Shown one piece after another: positions 56,908-64,000 of a stretch of 64,000 nucleotides of DNA. The notes beneath the pieces are model-generated. The model saw only the letters and a program-made list of their open reading frames with translations, was not told the origin of the DNA and ran no database searches. Numbering within the stretch: the first letter of the stretch is position 1; each line of letters starts with the position of its first letter. The position numbers were made by a program, and so were the translations under genes. Source of the stretch: Phaeosphaeria sp. MPI-PUGE-AT-0046c (Eukaryota; Ascomycota; Dothideomycetes; Pleosporales; Phaeosphaeriaceae); NCBI GenBank assembly GCA_020747045.1, contig JAGTJN010000012.1, positions 1,054,001-1,118,000 on the forward strand, given 5' to 3'.

Positions 56908-57623
56908 GATTGATCAACCCGGCTCTGACGCGTGTTGTGGCGCTAGCATGTGAGCTGGAAAGGGTTTGATGTTCTAGAAACGGCGACAGGTGCCAGTGCA
57001 CAGATTTTGCAACCAACCGATGGAATTGTCGCACGCATATGACTGTGCGCAGACATGCCCATTGGCTGCCGGTGGCGGCGGAAAAGACTCGTCGACAAGT
57101 CAAACGAGGGAAAAGTCGCCTTGTAGCCTCAAAGAGCCTAGCCAGAGCACCGTCTTGACTACACGCATTTCAATACTTGCATGTCGTGCTTTTGCTTTTC
57201 CCATAAGAGCACGCCTCCCCCGCGCATCGTCACCAGGGATCAGTCTGAATAATCTGCATCTCGAAGACAACCGGCTTAGCGGCTCTCAGCTATCCCCAGA
57301 TTGGACCGCCGACCACATGACCAACAGAGACGAACGCCGCTGTCGCAACACGAGAACTCAACAACTGCGAGAGCTTTCGCTTGCCCTGCTCCATCCTCTT
57401 TGTGATTCCCAGCCGTGCAAACATCCTCATCTTTCAACATCGCCATTGTGCATATTCCACGAACGCAACTGTCGATCATCTGGAGACAGCCCTAGCCTGG
57501 TCTGTGGCACCGGAAACTCGACCGCAACAATCGGAGCCTCCCCTGGGCCCACGTGCGATTTTGACAGGCCCTAAGCGCCCAGCCCTACCACGTCTTTAGG
57601 TACCACAGTTCGCATCACCTACC
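56908..57623. promoter_or_regulatory. Divergent promoter, Jjj1-like / SPX-RING
   Basis: 716 bp between divergent starts. It contains a CACGTG site at 57550-57555. Frames here lack protein features. Confidence 0.5.
57548..57555 (-). promoter_or_regulatory. Pho4/NUC-1-type E-box
   Basis: Read on the minus strand this is CACGTGGG, the high-affinity Pho4 core; plus-strand CACGTG is at 57550-57555, 69-74 bases before the SPX-RING start codon. SPX proteins belong to phosphate signalling, and Pho4-like factors (NUC-1 in Neurospora) drive phosphate genes. A single site can be chance. Confidence 0.4.
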
Positions 57624-59131
57624 ATGAAGTTCGGTCAAGCTTTCAAGCAGAGCCTCCGCAACGAGGGCTTCCCACCCGAGTGGGTCGACTCTGCCATTTC
57701 CTATTCGCAGCTCAAAAAGTGTATCAACAGGCTCACTGATGAGCTGCGCCAGGTTGGCCTCGACCCTGAGACGCTGTCCAAGCTGCTGAAGCACGTCGAG
57801 GACTACAATGCCTCGGCTGGCCAGCAAGATGACCAGGAGCGCCCCTTTGAGTACATTCTGAACGGCGATGATGCCACAAGTCCTGTGTCCAAGTCACGGA
57901 AGCTTTTCCAGCCAAAGCTGCTCTTCTATGTCAACGAGACAACAGGCGAGGTCCACAGTGCCAGACTTGACGACGAGACTAAGCGCAAGCTGCAGATGCT
58001 GGCTGTCGAGACCGGCATGTCACAAATGCGTGTCTTTGAGGAGACCAGCTCGTCCATCAAGACTGGCGACTCTGCAGACGAGACTGATGCCACCCAACTC
58101 AATACTTCCATCCATCGCCCAGGCCATCGCACCGTCGAGATTCCACTGAACTCGGACACCGAGTTCTTCGACAGGCTCAGCAGCGAAGTTTCCGGCCTTG
58201 AGAAATTGCAAGAGCGCGAAGAGAAACGGATGCACAGCCAGATCGAGGACCTAGGGAAACAAATAGCCAAAATGACAGATCCAGACAAAAAATCGAACCG
58301 CAAGACACTGGCAGTCTGGCGCCAAGTCTTTCAGATGTACATTGAAGAAGGCATTTTCTTCGGCAACACGGAAGTGGACCACAAGTCACATGACTCTGAC
58401 AAAGCCATGCAGCGGCTTGCTGAGTTCTCCAACAAAATTGCACAAGCTGGAGTGGTTGAGAGGTTGCAGAAGAAGGATAATATGAAAGCACTGAACATGT
58501 TTATACACGTCAATCGCGAAATTCTACAAGGCCTCCGCTTTGGCGAAATCAATCACAGCGCCATGGTAAAGATTCTCAAGAGTAGGTCCCGTCCCAAAAA
58601 AAGCTCTACTAGCTTCAGCCACTGACCATAGCATAGAATTCGACAAGCGCACTGCTCTTGGTGTGAGGCAGACCTTCCCTCGTCAGGTCGAATACCCAGA
58701 ATTCTCAGAGCACCTCGCCAAAGCTGTATGCGCCGAAGTTAACACCCAGATCCTGAGCAACATTCCCCAAATCGACGACTACTCCTGTCCCATGTGTATG
58801 GAGATTAAATGGCGCCCTGTCAAGCTTCGATGCGGACATGTCTTTTGCATTCGATGCTTAATCGTTATGCAGAACAACAAGCAGCACAACTGCCCTTTTT
58901 GTCGCGAGCCTACCGTCTTTGACGCAAACTCTGGTAACGTTACCTTGATATCTCTACACCCACTTGTTCCACGGCTAACGCAACATAGATAATCTCGATC
59001 ACGAAATGGCTGCCTTCCTCAAGAAATGGTTCCCAGACGAAGTCAAGACCAAGCAACGCTACAACGAGCTCATGGCCGGTGTTGACCAATATGGCGAGGT
59101 CTATGCGACACAGAAGTGCGTCATCATGTGA
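57624..59131 (+). CDS. SPX-RING E3 ubiquitin ligase with CaaX end
   Basis: Exons 57624-58581, 58637-58933, 58989-59131 (465 aa). The N-terminal SPX domain begins MKFGQAFKQSLRNEGFPPEW, then ISYSQLKKCINRL, and ends near residue 340 (NFIHVNREIL-type helix, KILKKFDKRT). SPX domains bind inositol pyrophosphates and sense phosphate. A C3HC4 RING follows at about residues 370-408: CPMC, CGHVFCIRC, CPFC, with all eight ligands present, so ubiquitin ligase activity is expected. The C-terminal helix (MAAFLKKWFPDEVKTKQRYN) leads to the last four residues CVIM, a canonical farnesylation box. The SPX plus RING layout is that of a fungal family including Neurospora RING-14-type proteins. Confidence 0.9.
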
Positions 59132-59621
59132 ATGTTACTCAATTAATGATATTTACTAAACTCTCTGGTAGGTTCCTCAGATCTGGTTCCCTGTGGTAAG
59201 GATGAGTAGTAAGATCTCTTCTTGGGCACGATGCTGACTATGATTTAGGCATATGGTTTAAGGCGTGACTGGTGAAATACAGGACGTTTCTCTGCATGTA
59301 GAGCGGCTCTTTGCTTTTCCACGCGTTTGTGATACCCAACTTCATTTTAGATACAAGACATAATAGATCGTGCTTGCTCCTTGTATTTTGCTTTCTGCAC
59401 ACCATGAATGACATTGGCCATAGGATTGTGTTTCATGAAACTTGACGCACAATAAGCAAAACTCAAAGGTGGTGGTTTCCTCTGCGTGGATGATGCCTGC
59501 TGCCCCACTTTCCCAATTCATCTCGTGTCAGGCAACATGCGACGTACCTGCTGATTTCCCTCTGACAACGATGACAAAATGCCACTGTAGCCACATCAGC
59601 CAGCCTCGACAAGTCTGATAA
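59132..59621. other. Intergenic region between SPX-RING and HET genes
   Basis: About 490 bp; 3' untranslated sequence of the SPX-RING gene and the promoter of the HET gene. No gene seen. Confidence 0.5.
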
Positions 59622-62097
59622 ATGGACAGTCCCAATGGCGTCAAGCACATGCGGCCCGACCTCGCGGCTTTCCTCGAGACATTCGAGGCCCTTCCTGAGG
59701 ACGACCAAACGCTAATTCGACAGCAGCTCGGGCAACAGGGTCGGGACAAAGCAAGGGCTGTCGACTCGGATCATACCACTATTCCGCTACAGTTCAAGCG
59801 CGATCAGATGCACTCTTGCTATATATGCAAGCAACTTGTCATTTTCCATCGGTCCCTAGCAGAAAGCAACACCGACGAGCGAGTCCTGGACGTTGACCAC
59901 ATAACTTTGACAAAAGACAGTCTGCGCCAAGGACTCGTACACAAATGTGTCCTTGTCGAATGGATCATGCCCATGTTGGCTCGTGGTCTACGCGATCTGA
60001 AACAGGACTTATCTAAGAGCGTCAATGATCCATCGCGTATCAAAACTATGCACGATGTCGCAGATGACTTACAGTATATCAGCGCTGGAGGTTTGACGGT
60101 GAGTTGTCAAAGTTGGGAACGCGACGGTGAAGCGCAATTACATATCGAATATGAAGCAGAGCCGTACCTGATCGACAGACTATGGGAAGCCACGCATGGT
60201 GTACGAACTTCGAGCTCGTACCGAAATTTTGCACTTCAGTACGACGAGAATATAGAGGCGCCATTCCGTGTTGCCTTTCCATCAAGTAAGTGCGTGATCA
60301 GAAGTCCACCTTCGCCTGCTCGACTTGCGACACGTCAGGTCAAGTCCCAGGAGATGTGTCACAGCATGACTTATAGTGTGGCTATCCACACCAATGGCGC
60401 TGGTCTTACGGCTCACTACATAATTACATGAACATGGTCTCCGGTCGTGCGGCACTGACCAAGTTTCAGACGATCCTGATTCATCTCCAAAGAACGAAGA
60501 TTGCGAACCTCAAAGCGAAGACCGCCGCAGTAAAGTTCACTTAGCCCGATCATTCCTCAAAAACTGTCAGGACGGGCATGAGAAATGCCACAGGGGCAAC
60601 ACAACGTTACCATCAAGGGTTATTGATGTTGGCACCAAAACCCCTATCAAGTCTGTCCGGTTGCACTGGAGTGGCGATAACGAGTGCGATAAGTATGCTG
60701 GTGAGTGGACATACTCAGGTTCGAGCGCTTGAGGTCAGGTGATCCTATGATCCACGACGGACATTCTCAATACTGCAAGTTGTACTCGAGTCTAACCTTT
60801 ATGACCAGCCCTGAGTTACTGCTGGGGTGGTCCACAACCCTTAAATACAACTTTCGCCACAGCACAAGACAACACCAACGGTATCATCTTTTCGGCTCTC
60901 CCCCAAACCCTCCAGGATGCAATGACTATAACTCTCGGACTCGGTCTACGATACATCTGGATCGATAGTTTGTGTATTGTCCAGGACGATCCAGACGATC
61001 TCAATCGCGAAATTGCGAACATGGCAAACATATACCGTGGTGCATTTGTGGCGATATCTGCAGCCAGAGCATCTAGTGTACACCATGGATTTTTGGCCGA
61101 TCAGTCACGTTCACAACGCGCACGTATCGCCCTGCCCTTTCGCTCGACGTCCACCAAACATGGTACCATATACTTGGAACAAAGCCATCGCGCGTACGAT
61201 CCTGAAGAAGACCCAATAAATTTGCGAGCTTGGACTCTACAAGAGCACATCCTTCCACACAGAATGCTGATCTTCGGTACCAGGGAAATGTGGTGGACAT
61301 GCGAAGGCGCCGTTGGCTTCGATAGTACATGGTCTGCTAAGCGTGGCGACGAGATACCTGCCGTACAACACAAAACATCCCCAGACAGATACTCCATCGA
61401 TTACTGGCGCTCCATTGTCCGTGACTACACACGGAGATTCTTGACCTTTCCCTACGATAAGCTCTCCGCCATCGCAGGTGTCGCGGATCTCTACTCTCAA
61501 TTCTTCAATAGCAGATACCTCGCCGGTCTGTGGGGGTCCTCACTGCTAGAAGAGCTAATGTGGTGTTCTGTACGTACTGATATAAGCAGACCTTTAGCAC
61601 GACGTGCACCATCTTGGTCGTGGGCCTCGGTCGACGGCGAAGTGCATCACCACTGGTGCACGACCAGAACAGGATCATATGCAACCAAGATCATTAAGTG
61701 TGACATCCACCTCGTGTCCGACGCTTCGCCCTTTGGTCCTGTCGATGCCAGTCGGTGTGTCTTGCACGTAGAAGGCAAGCTGATCAAAGCTTTCTGGCAG
61801 AGTGATCGAAAATACATCTCGACGGTTCTCCGCTATCGGATGGATACAGAATTTGGGACTGAAGAAGTTAAAGAGTTGGAGGTTTACGGTGAAGGAGGTA
61901 GAACGCATGCTGACGCGTTGGAAAGCGATACATTGGCCGAGGTGTGGGTGCTTCCAATCACTGCAGATCCAGTACGGGGACTGCTACTTGCGCATGTAGA
62001 AGGCAACACGTATCGTAGAGTCGGCTTGGTGTCAAGGATGTGGTCAGAGCCTTGCATGCCGAGCGATCCAGAGATACGAAAGTTTTCAATCATTTGA
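59622..62097 (+). CDS. HET-domain protein (heterokaryon-incompatibility type)
   Basis: Exons 59622-60285, 60470-60700, 60809-62097 (727 aa); phases close at A|AC and G|CC. The HET domain begins across the second intron: CDKYAALSYCWGGPQPL, then TLGLGLRYIWIDSLCIVQDD, ANIYRGAFVAISA and LRAWTLQEHILPHRMLIFG, the three classical HET blocks. Fungal HET domains are TIR-like in fold and trigger cell death in non-self recognition. The first about 220 residues are a separate helical region with HSCYICKQLVIFHRSL and no family I know; it could be a sensor. The C-terminal part contains APSWSWASVDG, common in HET proteins. The introns (184 and 108 bp) are longer than the local norm. Confidence 0.85.
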
Positions 62098-63154
62098 GGA
62101 TCGATGGTAGAGTGGCTGCCGCAAATTCAATCTGTATTACGGATACAGTAGCATAAGATTGTGCCATTAAACATAGTGTGTCGATCGTAGTGCATCGAAT
62201 GGCATGTCCTACGGTATCATCATATGCTTGCAATCGAGAAACGCTAGTTCACGGTAGATCACTACAGAAATACACTGTCTACAAGAAATGTCCCCACTAA
62301 TACGCAACAGAACAACCTAAATATCTGTGCCGTTATTTTGAATTCCATGCCAGTCATCACCTGAACGCGAAAAAGCGTCTGCATTGTATTTGAGGCACGA
62401 ACACAAAGCACACGAGCGACATCGCCTTGCAGATCTTTCGTTTTGCCATGTGGACAACTTTCGTATTTTTAGGAGCCCAATACACTTGCCATTGAAGCAA
62501 AACACGAGTCAGAACGATACTGCAGATGCACAGCCTAGCAAAGCTATACCACCATTCTACAAGTCAATTGATCTTCACAACCTCGGCACCATCAGTACCG
62601 AATTCAATTATCTAATTAGTCCACTATTTCTATTCTTGGTCAAGCTAGTTCGCCACGAACCAATTGCACGAGATGAGCCTTCCCCAACCTTACCTAGAGC
62701 GGTAACGCACCAAGCAGTTTCGGGCCTTCCGGCGTGGCGAGCATAACGTCACTTGAGGCTCCATGACAGCGCGTCACAGCCGTATTATGGAGAGATTGGA
62801 GAATACAGAAGCTAAATGCTCGTGTTGATTGCGGAATGAGGTCATCTGGTTGCAATTTGCGGTGCTGGGTCGGCCACTAGGTACATTGAAGTGTCAACCT
62901 CGTTGAAAAGATGGCTTGCGCGTGTGCTAATGTAGATGGAGGTTGGGCAGGTGTGGATACAACGATACGAGGTGTGTGAAGAAAAGAGACATAAAAGAGG
63001 TTCATGTTTACCTTATCTCGATTCTCTCATCAGCAAGTCAATTGATTCTCCCATCAGCAAGTCAATTGATTCTCCCATCAGCAAGTCAAATAACACCACA
63101 ACACATCCAACCTTGTACAATTCTCACACTACAAACCACAACCACACCACCATC
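62098..63154. promoter_or_regulatory. Upstream region of the PhiA-like gene
   Basis: About 1.06 kb. A TATA-like CATAAAAG lies at 62990-62997, about 160 bp before the start codon; the leader carries a 24-bp tandem repeat. A 120-codon frame at 62384-62746 has no supporting features. Confidence 0.5.
63028..63090. repeat. 24-bp tandem repeat in the leader (about 2.6 copies)
   Basis: Unit CATCAGCAAGTCAATTGATT plus CTCC: copies at 63028-63051 and 63052-63075, and a partial one at 63076-63090. It lies in the probable 5' leader of the PhiA-like gene. The unit is eight codons long and in frame with the gene, so an upstream start would read it as a Ser/Ile/Lys repeat. Confidence 0.9.
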
Positions 63155-63745
63155 ATGAAGCTCACAACCGCATCCGCCCTCGTCACCACCCTCTCCCTCG
63201 CCTCCGCCTCTCCCTGCAACAACCCCTTCCCCCGCCCAACCCAGCCCTCGGACGTCTTCCGCCTCATCTCCATCCGCTCAGGCTCCGAGCTGCAATACGG
63301 CAACGTCCAAGCCAAAGACTCAAGCTTCTACATCAACGCGCCCTCGCAAAACTCGTCCTGCTCCAACCCCGACACAAACTACGCCTCCTTCACGCTCTCC
63401 GATGCCGGCGACCTCTACCTCTACACCGACTTTCCTCCCACCCAGGCGGTGGTCGATCGCTCGGGCATGGGCCAGGGCGTGATTCAATACACCACGGGCG
63501 TGGCGCCTCAGATTGGGAGGAACTCAGAGCGCGGACCGTTTGTGATTGACGACGCTGGGAACCTGGTGTTTGGTGGGGGTGCGGATGGTGCGAGCACGGG
63601 GTTCCAGGCGTGTCCGGGGGCTGTTGGCGGTGGGTGGAGTTTGTGGCTTACCGGGGTGGAGAAGCCAGCGGGGAATGAGGGGTGTCTTGGGATTAACTTG
63701 AAGGCGGTGAAGGAGGAGGAGGCAGTCAAGTGTTTGTATACTTGA
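63155..63745 (+). CDS. Secreted PhiA-like cell-wall protein
   Basis: Single-exon gene, 196 aa. It starts with a signal peptide, MKLTTASALVTTLSLASASP, with likely cleavage after the Ala-Ser-Ala stretch. The body resembles Aspergillus PhiA (about 185 aa), a hyphal/phialide cell-wall protein needed for normal conidiation: FRLISIRSGSELQYG, NYASFTLSDAGDLYLYTDF, VVDRSGMGQGVIQYTTG and FQACPGAVGGGWSLWL. Four or more Cys are spaced for disulfides. The frame is open back to 62936, but a start there would add a non-secretory Ser/Ile-repeat segment before the signal peptide, so the ATG at 63155 is chosen. A TATA-like box lies upstream. Confidence 0.85.
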   Translation: MKLTTASALVTTLSLASASPCNNPFPRPTQPSDVFRLISIRSGSELQYGNVQAKDSSFYINAPSQNSSCSNPDTNYASFTLSDAGDLYLYTDFPPTQAVVDRSGMGQGVIQYTTGVAPQIGRNSERGPFVIDDAGNLVFGGGADGASTGFQACPGAVGGGWSLWLTGVEKPAGNEGCLGINLKAVKEEEAVKCLYT

Positions 63746-64000
63746 AGGACAGTGGGGAGTGATTGATGGCGATGTTATGTAAATAGATGATCTGTGGATG
63801 TTTCGTATATAATGTATATGACAATTGTTTTCTCCAAAGATTGTTTGCAGTTCATGACTGTGTGCGACGAATCCTTGCGCTTCGTTGATTTTTGTTTCTC
63901 GTGCAATACTAGATAATAGTAAAGACTGGCTTGCTCCATAGCAAGTCGCGGACAGTGCCAAAACACAATAATGACACATGAGAGACCATGCCTGGTCGGA

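Noticed and set aside
60286..60469. Stop codon ending the first HET exon frame, suggesting a truncated gene
   Set aside because: A GTAAGT donor and a TTTCAG acceptor give an in-frame junction into the segment preceding the HET domain.

Overview
The window is nuclear DNA of a filamentous ascomycete (Pezizomycotina; a dothideomycete would fit, but the sequence does not fix the class). The reasons are: spliceosomal introns of about 45-60 bp with GT..AG ends and CTAAC/CTGAC-like branch sites; and fungus-specific families (fungal CP2, AcrB, HET, HeLo, Zn2Cys6, PhiA-like, SPX-RING). I rebuilt 23 protein loci by following reading frame through splice sites. Nearly all coding lengths close exactly in frame. 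I recognised no tRNA, rRNA, CRISPR array or intact transposon.

Layout. From 1 to 24 kb: a grainyhead/CP2 transcription factor, a long gene-poor stretch, a CENP-K/Sim4-like kinetochore protein, a three-KH RNA-binding protein, Sec14, the Ccr4 deadenylase, a SAM methyltransferase, a tiny ETFRF1/LYRM5-type LYR protein and a mitochondrial hotdog thioesterase. From 25 to 43 kb: AcrB, UNC-50/Gmh1, Rna14, a catalytically complete Argonaute, a PDAP1/PP28 protein and an HNH-type zinc protein. From 43 to 64 kb the character changes to an accessory set: a HeLo-domain pseudokinase, a divergently transcribed patatin-like phospholipase with a C-terminal zinc finger, a Ser/Thr kinase, a degenerate membrane-protein gene, a Zn2Cys6 regulator and a HET-domain protein. 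Two housekeeping genes (Jjj1-like and SPX-RING) sit among them, and a PhiA-like cell-wall protein closes the window.

How genes may work together. Ccr4, Rna14, the KH protein and Argonaute all act on mRNA but lie far apart and are not a cluster. The LYR protein and the thioesterase are both predicted mitochondrial and share a divergent promoter of about 196 bp. The strongest candidate for something new is 43.5-49.7 kb. There a HeLo (HET-S/LopB-like) membrane-death domain fused to a dead kinase, a patatin lipase and an active kinase lie side by side; the first two are divergent from one 540-bp promoter. These parts recall fungal allorecognition and NLR-like cell-death systems, but no NACHT or NB-ARC receptor is present. 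The SPX-RING protein ends in a CaaX box and has a Pho4-type site just upstream of its start.

Limits: gene models come from reading frame, splice motifs and remembered family features, without alignment or transcript data. Start codons of the methyltransferase and of the membrane-protein remnant, the second exon boundary of Argonaute, and one junction of the thioesterase are uncertain.
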